Source: Pseudocercospora fijiensis CIRAD86 (taxonomy: Eukaryota > Ascomycota > Dothideomycetes > Mycosphaerellales > Mycosphaerellaceae). From it: 64,000 bases of DNA. The position numbers were made by a program, and so were the translations under genes. The DNA is taken from NCBI RefSeq assembly GCF_000340215.1, contig NW_006921537.1:1081011-1145010 (forward strand), given 5' to 3'. The notes under the pieces are model-generated. The model saw nothing but the letters and a program-made list of their open reading frames with translations. It had not been told where the DNA came from and ran no database searches. Of this stretch, positions 21,783 to 33,969 are shown piece after piece; within the stretch, counting starts at the first letter, position 1, and the number at the start of each line of letters is the position of its first letter.

Positions 21783-23705
21783 TCATCTCGCGATGAAGTG
21801 CATGTCGGTATCCTGTGTCATATCACCAATGTCGAAGAGGGTTTCCCAACTCAGATCCTGAAAGATGTCGTTGACGTCCCACTCGGTCCCGCCGCTCGTG
21901 GACATGGGAACAGACATGTAATCCGTCTTTTGCTTCTTCGTCTTACGTCCGTTTGGCGACACCTCAGCGTTGGATGTGGGAGAGATCGACGTAGGAGTCT
22001 GCCCAGCTTCGGAAGCCGGCGTGTCGAGTTTTGCCCGTTTCGCTTGCCTGCCGAAGGGGTCATCTTCTGCCTGAAGGTCGCTGATACGACGTTGATTCCT
22101 CTGCAAGTCCGAGAGCAGGGTGGACAGGGCGGCATAACATCTCTGCGCGCTCCTCCATCGCTCGCCCATTCGCTTGAGCAAATCCAAGCAGCGGAGGATC
22201 TCGGTGGATCCTTGAGAGGTGTTATACATCCCGATTTGGCAGGCGAACGAGATGATGAGACCTGACATCCAGACTGATGCCACATAACCAGGCCAGAACA
22301 AATTCGTCTGCCTTTCCATGGCAAGAATAGTACGCTTCGCAGCACGGATCGTCACTTGGAGTGAGTGATGAAACTCTGGCGTCGACCTCGGGAGAGATAA
22401 AGAAGGCCGGTGAATGGATATTTTTAGCTGCTCGTAAAGAACATGGAGGAAAGGCAAGAACCGGATGATCTGCTCGTCGGCTCCAGTGTTGGCATATGAC
22501 GGAGTAGGCTCAGAGGGCATACTGTTGAACCATTTATCGACATCCGAGCGTAGGAATAGAATCTTCCGTGGGTCATTCTTGCGTGAATGCAAGGATATAT
22601 GGAATAGCTCCATGAGATTGCCCACCAATCTTCCATATTCCACGAAATTGGCAAGAATCACCTCCAATCTCCTGTTCGCATCATCCATCACATCTGCATG
22701 CGGACCAGCAGCATTGGCATGCTCGCTGTTGCTACCTAAGGCGTTGGGTTCCGCGCTGGGTGTGGGCAGCGGAACACCATTTAGGTCTGTCGGCGTTGTC
22801 CCATGAACCTCTCGCCGACCCGACACACATACATCGATCTCGCTGTCCGATAGCGACACTGGTATTCCAAGAGCTTGGCACAGGTAGCGGTCGATCGAGT
22901 AGGCACTCCACAAGATCCTCTTACGAAGATCGCGGTCCTCGTTCGATAGCTGAGGATAGCGGTATGGGCATCGATGCATCCCGGCATGGAATAAGAGCTT
23001 GCTGAGAATACCGCCAATGGTCGATGCTGTCCGGAGAGATAACGTAGACACACAATATACTTGTGCAGCGAGTAATGTCTGAATAGTAAGTATGTCGTGT
23101 CTTGATGCGAGCGACGCCACAAGGGAAAGGAGATTTGACTTTGATGGCAGAGAGCTTTGGCTCGGAAGCGCGATAGGTAGGCTGAAAGTTCCAATTGCAA
23201 GGATACATTGGAAGATGATCAGACTGCAGAGCCTTTGACGGTCAGCAGATATGCGACCGGAACCTTTAGCTGTGCGTGGATCTTGGTAGAGTGCGTCCAT
23301 GGATGCCAAGAATGCCGGTCCGCTAAGGAAGGGCAAGATGGGATGCCATGTCTTGAAGTACTCGACAATGGCTTGCTGAGCAGTGGCATAAGGCGGAAGG
23401 GAGCCAAGCTGGGTAGAGCTATTGATCTCAATGGCCCTTTGGCCGTTGATATTCAGCTCGAAGCCTTGACCTCGTTCTGGCGAGTTACGAGCAGATGGTG
23501 CGAAGTCATCTTCGCCCCCTACAGTCTCTTCCGCAGCTGGCAAACGGCTTGGCTCCTCTTGCTGAGAGACTTCGAAGGCCTTCCTGACGGTATTGATGAA
23601 GTACACGCCCGAGCTGCTTCCAATGAAACGGCGCTCGTGATGTGGTGAGGGCTGCGTCAGGGAGCCTGTCTCTTGAGTACTAGCTGGCGACTCGGTCGCC
23701 TCCAT
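21783..23705 (-). CDS. Fungal_trans (MHR) transcription factor lacking its own zinc cluster
   Basis: Single-exon frame of 640 aa. It has the middle homology region of fungal Zn2Cys6 regulators: GSSSGVYFINTVRKAF near residue 29, YFKTWHPILPFLSGPAFL, IGTFSLPI..., the RCPYRYPQLSNEDRDLRKRI segment, then LWSAYSIDRYLCQALGIPVS, the usual W-x-x-Y-x-x-D-R signature. The C-terminus has a basic GRKTKKQK stretch and an acidic tail with SWETLFDIGDMTQ, a plausible activation domain. There is no Cys6 cluster at the N-terminus, and no exon on this strand upstream supplies one. A Zn2Cys6 half gene starts 190 bp away on the other strand. It is either an MHR-only protein or one half of a gene split by inversion. 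Confidence 0.85.
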   Translation of the reverse strand: MEATESPASTQETGSLTQPSPHHERRFIGSSSGVYFINTVRKAFEVSQQEEPSRLPAAEETVGGEDDFAPSARNSPERGQGFELNINGQRAIEINSSTQLGSLPPYATAQQAIVEYFKTWHPILPFLSGPAFLASMDALYQDPRTAKGSGRISADRQRLCSLIIFQCILAIGTFSLPIALPSQSSLPSKSNLLSLVASLASRHDILTIQTLLAAQVYCVSTLSLRTASTIGGILSKLLFHAGMHRCPYRYPQLSNEDRDLRKRILWSAYSIDRYLCQALGIPVSLSDSEIDVCVSGRREVHGTTPTDLNGVPLPTPSAEPNALGSNSEHANAAGPHADVMDDANRRLEVILANFVEYGRLVGNLMELFHISLHSRKNDPRKILFLRSDVDKWFNSMPSEPTPSYANTGADEQIIRFLPFLHVLYEQLKISIHRPSLSLPRSTPEFHHSLQVTIRAAKRTILAMERQTNLFWPGYVASVWMSGLIISFACQIGMYNTSQGSTEILRCLDLLKRMGERWRSAQRCYAALSTLLSDLQRNQRRISDLQAEDDPFGRQAKRAKLDTPASEAGQTPTSISPTSNAEVSPNGRKTKKQKTDYMSVPMSTSGGTEWDVNDIFQDLSWETLFDIGDMTQDTDMHFIAR

Positions 23706-23726
23706 GCCTCCCGCTGTCGTGCTCTA

Positions 23727-23752
23727 CCGTCGCCGTCGCCGTCGCCGTCGCC
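23727..23752. repeat. (CGTCGC)n hexanucleotide in the divergent promoter
   Basis: About four CGTCGC units lie in the 190-bp gap between the two regulator halves. Confidence 0.8.
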
Positions 23753-23895
23753 ATGGACGCGTGAAAAGTGCGTGCGGAAGAAAGTTTTTCGCGCGCCCAC
23801 CCTGCCGAGGTCAACTTTCAGCCTCAAATCTAGAATACTGTATCTCAGCTCAGCACCAAGACACTCTGTACCGTGTGCATCGCGGCGCCAATACC

Positions 23896-24908
23896 ATGCC
23901 TGCGACGGCTTCGGCTCCAGAAAAGACTCGGCGCTCTCGTATCACTGCAGCTTGTGCAGTTTGCCGGGCAAAGAGACAGAAATGCTCGGGTGAGAAGTGT
24001 GTCGCGCCTCCCTGACGTTTGCAACAAGGAATTGTCCATGTCAGCGGCATGCTGACGACGAGGTCGATTGCCAGGCCTGTTTGCGATCAATGTAGAGTGC
24101 ACAACGAAGAGTGTTGGTGGAGTGAGACGAAGAAGAGGCAAGCACAACTGTGCCAAGACATCAGGCATGAGACCATAGGCTGACTTGCAGTAGAGGACCA
24201 GCCAAAGACTACCTACGTGCCCTGCAGGACAGGCTACAAGACACAGAAAAACTCCTTCTCGGCGTACTTAATAGGACATCCGATGCCGATCTGCTCGACG
24301 TACTGCAGCATGAGTCTGCCTTCGGCGGCGGTCCAAGCCATCACACGTGGACGAGCTCCATGTCTGGCTCGGAATACTGGTCTTCACATCCTCTGAACAG
24401 CCTAGACGGCATCAGGGCGTGGGAAAGACATCGCAGGTCTGGCGAGATACCGCATAGGCAGGCCCGTCCATCTCTTGCGCCATCAATGGCGGAAAGCACC
24501 ACGATGATCCCACCAGGTCGATTGCCAAGCAGCACAGTGACCGATGCAGCCTACGAAACATCTCCATTGGACTCGAATTCGAACTTTGGAAGCGGAGATC
24601 AAAACGACATCGACATCTACAATCAGCAGTACCCATCTGCGCAAAGAAGGAACGAGCCTTGGGCAGCACCGGAAGCGGTTATGGCCAGACCAGGATTTCG
24701 AAGATATAGTCAGGAGACGAGAGAGGCAGGTGAAGCGCTATTCTCAATCTCAAACCACCATCGAACGGCATCTCATCAATCGCTGCCGATGCAACCACAA
24801 TGGTCACAGCCACCGAGCACGCAGCACTCTCAGAGGAGCGCAAAGCCAGCTGCCGCAGTAGCACCCGAAACCGGCTCTACGCAGTTTCCCAAGCATTTAT
24901 TCTGGTGA
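23896..24908 (+). CDS. Zn2Cys6 zinc-cluster DNA-binding protein without an MHR domain (three exons)
   Basis: Exons are 23896-23996, 24075-24137 and 24191-24908 (293 aa). Splicing gives RRSRITAACAVCRAKRQKC-SGEK-PVCDQCRVHNEEC. This is a full C-x2-C-x6-C-x6-C-x2-C-x6-C binuclear cluster of which only the first half is visible in an unspliced frame. Intron 1 uses GTGTGT, and intron 2 appears to be a GC-AG intron (AG|GCAAGC...CTGAC TTGCAG). The third exon starts RGPAKDYLRALQDRLQDTEKLLL, the usual linker and coiled coil after the cluster, then a long Ser/Gln/Pro-rich region. The frame ends at HLFW. In the next frame, directly after the stop, an open stretch (SGDAEHYWKPQ...) continues for 32 codons, which could mean a frameshift. 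No fungal_trans domain follows on this strand. Confidence 0.75.
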
Positions 24909-26322
24909 CGCGGAACATTACTGGAAACCTCAAATAAAAGTTCTGGCTGAACGTTTACCCTGCAAGGCGGCACGATCATTCACCATAGCACTGGTGTAAA
25001 GCCGACACAACGTTCAGCGCAACACGGTTCCAAGAGTAAGGCTGCGGATGTCTTAAACTCTCGTGACTGGATTTTCATGCTGAAAAGCGGCCGATACTTG
25101 GTCACAAATTGCAACCAGGCTCGAAACGACCTAGAACGCTGGATGCCACACCGCACATGGAAGGCTTCACCTCATTGGGCTTCAGAAACATTTTACATGA
25201 ACGCTTTCCGGAGCGGCGGACTGTATAGCTTAGTAGAGCTCAGCTTTACTCGAGGAATTCCTGCTATGCAAACACGAGCCTACCCTCCACCAAGACCTTT
25301 GCGTCAAGCGGCGACAACTCCTTCAGCCTCAATAAGAGACGGAAAGCTTCCTGAAGTTTTGATACAGGAACATGAGGTAGTCTCGGAGCAGGATTGCACG
25401 ATCAACGTAGCTTGAGAGAAGGAGACAAGTTCGGAAGGAACTTTTACACGCGATGCCTTTGCTGGTTTCGGAAGAACCGACTCTCTCCAGCGATTCTGCT
25501 CTTGCTTGTGCCAAGCTGAAGCACAGGAAGCAACGTGATACACAGTTAGCCAATCCTGAGAAATTTGGTGTGACCCGCGCCTACTGGGGAGTGGACAACA
25601 GCTCTGAGTAGCCGTGTGTGCAGAGCGAGATCGTGCTTCTCTTGAGCGTTATCAATCAGCCAAGCAATCAGCCAAGCAAGGGCGTTCACCTGGAAACATC
25701 AGAGATTGCCTAATACGTTCCCAAAATCGATAGAGCAACAGTGTTAGCGGATCTATGTATGGCACAGGCTTCACGGGCCATTGGAAGTAGAAGTCTAGAG
25801 GTTCTGCAGCATGGTGAAAGAAGGTATTTCGTGGTCTGCGATCTCGAGTATGAAGTCTGAGCCCTCCGGAATTGCAGATTTACGAATTGTATCGCACCGG
25901 AACCTAGTCTTGTGCGCAATCATTGGATTTCTGCGAGGTAGAGCTGTGCAGCTCTGCTGTGCAGCTGTATCATCTTGCACCAAATGGTCGAGATCGCGCT
26001 CCGCGGATGCATGACGACCATTTGTGGCGTACGAACATTTGGCATTGATCTTTCTGAGGCCCGTCAATAGTCGTGCTGGTGAGAAAAGTCCATCAAGTCA
26101 AAGTCCTGAGGTCGTGATTTTGCTTACTATGGGCGCAGATTCGCCTGTCAGTACGGCCCGCAGAGCCTCCACCTCTCTCGAGCTCTACTAGGGGGGATAT
26201 AGGGGTGGTTTTGTATATAGAATCTCGCCATTCTTCCCGCCTCCTATCGTTCAACAGAGTATTCAAGCCTTGTACGCGTATTTCCATCGATTTCTAGCCA
26301 TTTACGACAATCCACTGCAATA
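24909..26322. other. Intergenic region before the Tc1/mariner element
   Basis: Host-like composition to about 26.15 kb. An open frame at 24951-25415 has odd composition and no motif, so I do not call it a gene. The edge of the RIP-mutated element lies somewhere between 26.15 and 26.32 kb; I could not identify its inverted repeat. Confidence 0.45.
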
Positions 26323-28008
26323 ATGGCGCTAAGACCGACACGTGCGACCGCCGGCAAGCCTCTAGTGCGATTAGACGACTAACAAACGCTAAAGAAGGTG
26401 ATCCATACTCTCGAGAAGGCTATTAGTCCGCCGCTAACAAGAAGAGGTGCTAATAGGCCTTAGCAGCAGGCAAAGAGTAGTCTAAAGAGTAGGTCTACTA
26501 CCGGCAAGAAGGGCAAAGCGATTGCCGTTATAGAGCCCAACCTAATCGTAGATTCCTCGGCTACGTTAAGCAAGGAGACCGTAGCAGTGCCGGTAGAGGA
26601 TAATAGTAGGGTTTTGCCTAGCACAATGGCCGCTTCTTCCTCTACTAAAGCTTCTTCTACCTCCTCTTTTAATGCTACGTAGGAGGCGGCGACGGCTGCT
26701 AGCAGCGTAGCCGCTCTTGCTACCGGCAATATCCCAATAACTACGCCTAGCTCTTTCTCGGAAGGTGTAGAAGTCTTCTATTACAAAGGACAATAGACTG
26801 TCTTTAATCCGGCTAAGAAGGGTAGCGCTCGAGTGCTAGCTACGAAGCCGGTAAAGTTCCTTATTACGAGGAAGATAGAAGGATAGGATAGTTACTCGTA
26901 GGCCGCGAAGTCCGCTTAGCTTAATAGCTATCAACGGCCTTATCGTATTGTTATCCGAGCAGGCGCTAACGGCTCGAAGACTACTTTTACTAGCGATTAG
27001 TACTAAGTAGGGGATAATGAGATTGACGGTAATAAGGTTTATAGACAAGCTCTCGACGTAGCCGTAGATCTAGTAAAGGCTTCGAGGAAGAACCCCTTCG
27101 TAGATATAGACTTCTATATCAAGCCTAAGCTAGTAGTAGCAGCTATTAGCAAAGGCAAGGCAATTAAGAAGTAGAAGAAGAACCCCGATACGGTCCAAAT
27201 AAGGAATACTAGTCCAATTGTCGCTAAACTAGAGTCTGCTAGTAGATACGACTTCAAGATCCTTAACGAGTGGCTCTGTACTTGTAAAGACTGTAAACAA
27301 AGCAGCAAGGCCGGCGAGGCTATATGCTAGTTTAATCGCTCGGTAAAGGAGCTTAGTAAGAATCACTTCCCCTTCTTCGAAGCCGCAATAACTAAATTAA
27401 GCTAGGCTATTACTAAAGGCTAGTATATGCAGAATAAGGATGGTTCTTAGCTAGATAGGCTTCTAGTATCGATAGAGATTATGTTGATCTCTCGCAAGAT
27501 TGAGAAGAAGTATTAAGGCTAGTAGGTACGCAGAATAGGCAGCAATAGCGAGGCTGCTAAGGCTAACGGTAGAATAATGAAGATAATAGGCGAATTTGTA
27601 GGTAGAATGCTACACTAGCAAACCTATAGCTCCGGTCGTATTCCTAGCACGCCGTCGAAGACTCCTACTCGTACTCTTGCTAGTTATCGCTTAGGTTATA
27701 AGGCGCCTATCAAAGTGCCGCGCATAGTGATTTCTGAGGCTACTACGACCGAGTTCTTCTAGTAGTGCGCCCTTTAGCCGGATTTCGCGGAATAGGACTC
27801 TCTCCGCGCCTGTATAAAGGTGTTCGTAGGAATAGCATAGCGCCTCGATGCTATCGCTAATATAGACCAATCTAACTAGCCTCTCGAGCTTAAGGAAGTG
27901 TATAGTATGCGACTAAGATTGAAAGAGGCTATACGAGAATAGTTGAGGCAGAGGGACGATAATATTATCGCTACGGATAGAGCCGCTACGGAGGAGGGCG
28001 AGATGTAA
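26323..28008 (+). pseudogene. Accessory ORF of the Tc1/mariner region, RIP-mutated
   Basis: One uninterrupted phase from ATG 26323 to TAA 28006-28008 (562 codons) with a few dozen in-frame TAG/TAA codons and no indel. The N-terminal third is Ser/Ala/Thr rich. Around 27,280-27,330 it has a Cys cluster (LCTCKDCKQSS...EAIC), possibly metal-binding. The C-terminal third is Arg/Leu/Glu rich. I do not recognise the protein. It may be a second gene of the transposon or a separate insertion. Confidence 0.55.
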
Positions 28009-28228
28009 TCGAATTCGGGCTTTCTTTAGGCAATATTCTTTTCATTACTACAACACATACAACCTTATAATAAGCGGGAGATTCTTGCTATATATACACT
28101 CATTTAGACCCGATTTAGTATATTAATTGAAATGCGTTGCTTATAAAACAAATAGACCGGTAAGAAAAGCTAGCGTTCGAACTATTCACCTAAATCTCTG
28201 CCCTCGGCGCTTGCCGGCGCTAGTGAAT

Positions 28229-29506
28229 TTACTCGAAATCCTCGAAGTCTATATCCGAGTCTTCTAGTTCTTGTTCAAGCTCTTCCTTACTCAATATATA
28301 ATTATCTAGGTTATCTAGCACTATCGGCGGCGTGCCCTTATATTGCGTATACTATGCGGACTCTTCAGCATCTATATTAAGCATGTTCTATACGGATCTA
28401 GCGCTTATTTCGAAGGCTTTAGGATCGTACGGCAAATCTCGGCCCTCGACGTTATATCTAGCGTGTTTAAACAACCTACGAGCCCTTTAGCCTCTATACT
28501 TGTGTAAACACTATACTAAGTAGTCCTAGAAACCTTCGAAAAGCGGCACCTTATAGCGATACTTCTTAATAGTCTTCTTAAGCAGATTGAATATCTGTTC
28601 GATAGGATTCAAATCCGGTAAGTATAGTAGAAGGTATTCGAGATAGTAACTAGCTTCTAGTATAGCCTCCTTAACCCTCTTGCTATAGTAGATACTCGCA
28701 TTATCTATTATAAATATTATTGACGGACTATTAGCAAGGTACGGTAGCACCTCTTCCTCTAACTAGGTACTAAATCGCTCACTATTAATCGAACCCTAGT
28801 ATACGTACGTATATAGCAAATAGCTATAGATAGTGAAGGCGGGTAAGATAGACCATCTCACTTCCCTTTTCGCATACTAATAATCATAACATGCTATACC
28901 TCGTAGTAACTAGCTATACTTCCGCTAACTAGTTTTCTAATTATAGGCCGTCTCGTCGATGAAAACAAGCCTATCTACCGGCCAACTCGCGCACCTAATT
29001 ACCTATAGAGCCCTTAGTAATGGGTTGCGTTCCTTTGCCTTTACCTAAAGCCGCGTACGAGTCTACCCCTACCGTTTTAATACCTGCCGTAGTATACTCG
29101 TATTAAGCTCGATTCCTTTACTACCTTCTACTATAGGTCGTAGCCGGATAAACTCGTCTATAAGAGCAGCGCTCATCTCTATAAAATAGGTGTCTAGACG
29201 CTCGTAGAGGTAGTTATACAGCTATTCTTCCTCTTAGTATAAAAGCTTCCTCTTTGTACCCTTCTTCGCACTAGTATTCTTTATATACAGCTTACTAAAC
29301 AACCTCTACTTCTACTAATATCGATATATCGATCTGACGGTTATTAGCACTCTTGTTTCCTCGATTATCTGCTTAGGAGTATAGCCTTGGACGAAATAAG
29401 ACTTGAGAAGCGCCTATAAGGCCTTATCGATTAGACGAGGCTTTATACTGCACTAGAAACAATACCTAGAAGTCGTCTATACCACTGGAAATCGTCGACA
29501 CGATAT
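28229..29506 (-). pseudogene. Tc1/mariner-type DDE transposase, RIP-mutated
   Basis: A single phase runs 29506 to 28229 (426 codons) with only TAG/TAA interruptions. The start appears as ATA where ATG is expected, as RIP would do. An N-terminal helix-turn-helix region (RLIDKAL...SYFVQGYT...ETRVL) is followed by the DDE_3 catalytic motifs: VFIDETAYN (first Asp), IIFIIDNASIYYSKRVKEA (second Asp) and YLPDLNPIEQIFNLLK (third acidic residue). The C-terminal tail is acidic. All three catalytic acidic residues still read, but the stops make it inactive. Confidence 0.85.
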
Positions 29507-29763
29507 TAATAGGATTCTATTATAATAGAGGAGCTTAGAAGAGTGGATTTGGTAAGAAAATAGCGGTGTGGCTACTCGCCAAGGCTCTTCGGAAGTGCAG
29601 GGCTTCCCCGCAGCCAGACTAACAGGCGAAGCTGCGCCCATAGTACTCATATCATTTCCGCGGCAAGTCCTCGGGAGGTCCCGTCGTTCTTTCTCCTAGA
29701 GCCCATTGCTAGAAGTACAACCTGCCCATAACTGTGCTAATCCATCGCCTCTACATCAACAAC
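29507..29763. other. Element edge and acyl carrier protein promoter
   Basis: TA-rich element sequence changes to host composition at about 29.58 kb. The remainder is the short promoter and leader of the acyl carrier protein gene. Confidence 0.5.
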
Positions 29764-30444
<681 letters not shown>

Positions 30445-31166
30445 ATATCCCTGAAGCTTTCTTGAAAAGACCCGAGGGCAGGAGGTTTGTTGGCATACAG
30501 ATATGGGGCGTGGCCTGGCGGAGTCCAGACAGAACCTGGCAAAATCATGTACATTGCAAGCTCTTGAATTGAGCACCCGACACGATCTGTACCATCAACT
30601 CCAATCTGTCACATTGTCATGCACAGTTCTTGTTGACACATTTCTGTTCAGCCATTGGGCTGCCTTTGACGTCACGAGTGCGCTGCGGCATTGATAGATT
30701 TCCCAAGCATCTGCTAAAGGCACTGTACCTGCTGTCAATAACGAGATTGTTCTGTTCACTTCCAATTCAGAGCACATGCATTGCATCTTTCGTCAAGCAT
30801 TAAATGATCGATGTTGATCGGCGCTAGTAAAGCTCGCGCGGCGGCAGCCACGTAGTTAGTTGGAGCGAGGTTCAAAGCACCTTCTCCTGCCCAGGCTGCT
30901 CCGTACTACTGCACACACTTCATAACAATTGCGACTCATCTCTATCCCAGCATAATCGTTCGCAAGCTTTGCGGGAGACTGTCGCGCATCACGGCCTGAC
31001 ATCGGCGACCGACAGTATTCACTCGCCCTCGCCGTTGAGGCCCGCTCTCCCTCAGCCCTGCGCGATCCCTGGCACGTGTGCGAACATCCACCTCAAAAGC
31101 CAACGCTGGAATTCCCGTCGCATCCTCTGCGCCGACACCACGTGCGCCTGAAGATACATACACAAC
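30445..31166. other. Intergenic region, VPS74 promoter
   Basis: Acyl carrier protein 3' flank and the promoter of the VPS74 gene. No further gene recognised. Confidence 0.5.
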
Positions 31167-32292
31167 ATGGCTTCGGCCTCGGGCTCAGGCCTGACTCGAC
31201 GGCGAGGCGCGGGCGGCGGCGCAACCACGGCGAACGGTGACGAGGAGGGCAGCAGAGTCTCAAGCCCAGCGCCAAAGCCCCCGAATAATTTCTCTTCCGC
31301 ACCTGAGACATCCTACGAAGCCGGCGAGAATGGACACAAGATCGCATTCGACCCCCGAGACATCAGCGAGAATGTTGAGCGCAGCAAGCAGCCGAAGCTC
31401 ACACTCATGGAGGAAGTGCTCCTCATGGGACTGAAAGATAAGCAAGGATACCTGAGCTTTTGGAACGACAATATCTCATATGCGCTGCGAGGATGCATTG
31501 TGATTGAGCTTGCATTCCGAGGGAGGATCTCAATGCAGAGGGATAGCGGGAGGAGGAGATTCCCGCTTGCAGACCGACTCATTGAGGTTGTAGACGACAC
31601 ATTGACGGGAGAAGTCTTGCTTGACGAGGCATTGAAGATGATGAAGAGCAGTGAGAAGATGAGCGTGAGTTCGTGGATTGATCTCATGTCAGGTAAGGCT
31701 CTCAAGACCAGCCATGGACTCACACGCAGAATGCTAATGATATGCAGGTGAGACATGGAACCTTATGAAGATCGGCTACCAGCTGAAGCAAGTCCGCGAA
31801 CGATTGGCAAAGGGTCTGGTCGACAAGGGCATCCTCCGAACCGAGAAGCGTAACTTCCTCCTATTCGACATGGCCACACATCCAGTCGCGGACGGTGGTG
31901 CGAAAGACGAGATCAGGAGAAGAGTCCGAGCGGTGCTCACGAACCGAACAGTAGTGCTTCCCGCATCTGAATTCTTGCCTGAGGGAATGGAGTTCAGACA
32001 TCTGCGCACCGTGGCTATGCTCTGCGCTGCCTACGCTGCGAACGTCCTCGAAAATGCTTTGGTCACACTAGGTCACGAGGCGCGAGAAAGGGCATTTGCT
32101 CAGGTGGACGAACTTCTTGCGGAGTACTCACAGTGGCCATTTGGGCGTAGAACTGGAGGTCCTGCGGCCATTGGCGCCAATCTTGACCAGGCTATTCGCG
32201 ATGAGGTCAACGCGGCCAAGGATAAGGAGTTGCAATTGGAGGTCGTTGCGGCATGCTTGAGCGTGTTCACGCGTCTGGACTCTCTGCTCTGA
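31167..32292 (+). CDS. VPS74: VPS74/GOLPH3 Golgi phosphoprotein, PI4P effector
   Basis: Exon 1 is 31167-31692, a 55-nt intron (GTAAGG...GCTAAT...TGCAG) follows, and exon 2 is 31748-32292 (356 aa). GPP34/GOLPH3 hallmarks are [60 protein letters not shown] across the splice, and [10 protein letters not shown]. The N-terminus (about 75 residues) is a Gly/Ser/Arg-rich disordered tail with basic residues. The protein binds phosphatidylinositol 4-phosphate on Golgi membranes and sorts glycosyltransferases into retrograde vesicles. There is no odd feature in the coding region. The repeat-rich block begins about 480 bp downstream. Confidence 0.95.
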
Positions 32293-32770
32293 GCTCAGCA
32301 CAACCAGTGAGTGCTCGAAATGGAGAGCAAGCTATCAAGTTGGCCATTACCGTGCAGCAACGATACATTACTCTTGTCGGACCAGAAGGCCCGGGGCTTC
32401 CTATCGAGCAGGGTCAGGAGAGAAAAGAATACCTAGTGTCTGGAAGGGCAATCTGTAGCAAAGACGGCACGGTATTGCAGCTCTGAAGCGGACGAGAACT
32501 TAGCGCAGCTCGACGAGTGTCAAAGGTGGGATGAGAAGTGGACGGATTGGCTTCGCTTTCGAACAGTGACCGAGAGCTGCCAAAGCGCGTTGGCGTTGGA
32601 GGAGTACATTGTGATATTGTGTCTGATCAGATACCAAGCGAAAAGAAGCACTTTATTGTTCCAGCCCCCCTCAGCAACATGTCGTCTTGGCGTGAAATCA
32701 AATGATTCGACAAGTAAAGCGCCCTCTGAGCTGTGCGAGCAGAAATTCTACGGGACTAGCCGAGAATTTT
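32293..32770. other. VPS74 3' flank up to the RIP boundary
   Basis: Host-like composition until about 32,765, where it changes within a few bases to TA-rich RIP-mutated DNA. Confidence 0.6.
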
Positions 32771-33526
32771 AACGTATACTAAGACTAATAACAAAGCTAC
32801 AATATCGTAACAACAAGTGTAAGGGTCGTAGACCTTGTTCTAAATTCTATTTAATACTTCTTAGAGGAAGTACTCTAGGATAGCTTCTTCTATAGTTATA
32901 TAGTCGATATAGTCTTATAGGAATTTCTCGATTACTTCGTAGGTAAAGATAATATAGTATAGGGATTCCTAGATAGTATCTTCGTCTAAGTACCCCTCCT
33001 ATTATACCTCTCTTTATAGTCTAGAAGGGGTTTAGATTACCGAAGGTTATATTACCGAAGCTCTAGCCGATAATCGCTCGTACTATACCTAAGGTAGACT
33101 CCGGCTTATCTTCGGCCTAATCTATAGCTTCGGTAGCTTAAAGTTAAAATAGGATTATTTAGGGATTATATAAATAGATAGCATTTTAGAATAGTATATA
33201 TAGCTAAAGCTAAAGTATAGCTAAGGTATAGTATAGTAAGCTAATTAGCGTTCGGAATTGTAATTAGAATCCTATCTCTAGTCTAGGCCGTTTCTATCGT
33301 ATTATAGCTATTTATATAGATATTCCCCTACTAAGTAAGTACTCGTTAAGGAATATAAATTAATATATAATATATAGTAGCGTACCTAGATAATATAAGG
33401 CCTAGACAATTACATTATCTAGGCCCGCCCGGTAGTACTTTTTCGAATTACAGTTTCTAGCTAGTTTAACCTCTGTAACTCTAGTCGACTTTGACTTTAA
33501 CATCCCTATCGACTTAGAGTCCGTTT
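32771..33526. other. RIP-mutated repeat remnant
   Basis: TA-rich with frequent TAG/TAA. No recognisable coding remains. It is interrupted by the copia insertion, whose target site (CGTTT) ends it. Confidence 0.5.
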
Positions 33527-33650
33527 ACTTAAAGAAGTGTATAGTATGTAGTATTACGTGCATAATGCCTAAGGCTAAAACTGCGTACTTTATCTTTAGG
33601 CTTCCTATAGAATTAGCCCTCTTCTAAATATAATATAGTTTATATTAAGT
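33527..33650 (+). repeat. Left LTR of the copia element
   Basis: 124 bp. It differs from the right LTR at about 11 positions, all C/T or G/A, and the left copy usually has the T or A. Confidence 0.9.
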
Positions 33651-33969
33651 AGTTATAAGCCCCCTGCGTTTCTAACGCATATAATACGTTTAATATGTAT
33701 TCTAATAGTTACTCCGACAGCTGCGTAGCTAGCGCTCGTTACTAAAAATTGCGCCGATACTATTATCGTCGCCGCCGCCCTTAAGGGTTCTAGTAGGTGC
33801 TAGTCCGACTCGAGTTATTAGTATTAGCTGTCCGCTACATTAGTGTTAGCTGTCCGCTATACTAAAATATAAGCGCGCCTGTCGGCCGCCCCTTAAGACA
33901 AGTCTATAGTCTCTTTCTATATCGCCGTCGCTGTCCGTAATAGCTCCCCCTATAACTACTAACGCTTAT

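Larger units (their letters stand above)
26323..29506. mobile_element. RIP-mutated Tc1/mariner element with two convergent ORFs
   Basis: Two long frames face each other, an unknown protein on plus (26323-28008) and a DDE transposase on minus (29506-28229), both broken only by TAG/TAA-type stops. The true element ends lie outside these coordinates, roughly 26.15-29.58 kb, judged by composition. I found no convincing terminal inverted repeats or TA duplication. Host sequence resumes about 29.58 kb, just before the acyl carrier protein gene. Confidence 0.75.

Noticed and set aside
24951..25415. Open frame after the zinc-cluster gene
   Set aside because: No motif, odd composition, and it begins after a stop without an upstream ATG until 25077.
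26060..29580. Terminal inverted repeats for the Tc1/mariner element
   Set aside because: Several candidate ends near TA dinucleotides were compared, but none matched well enough.
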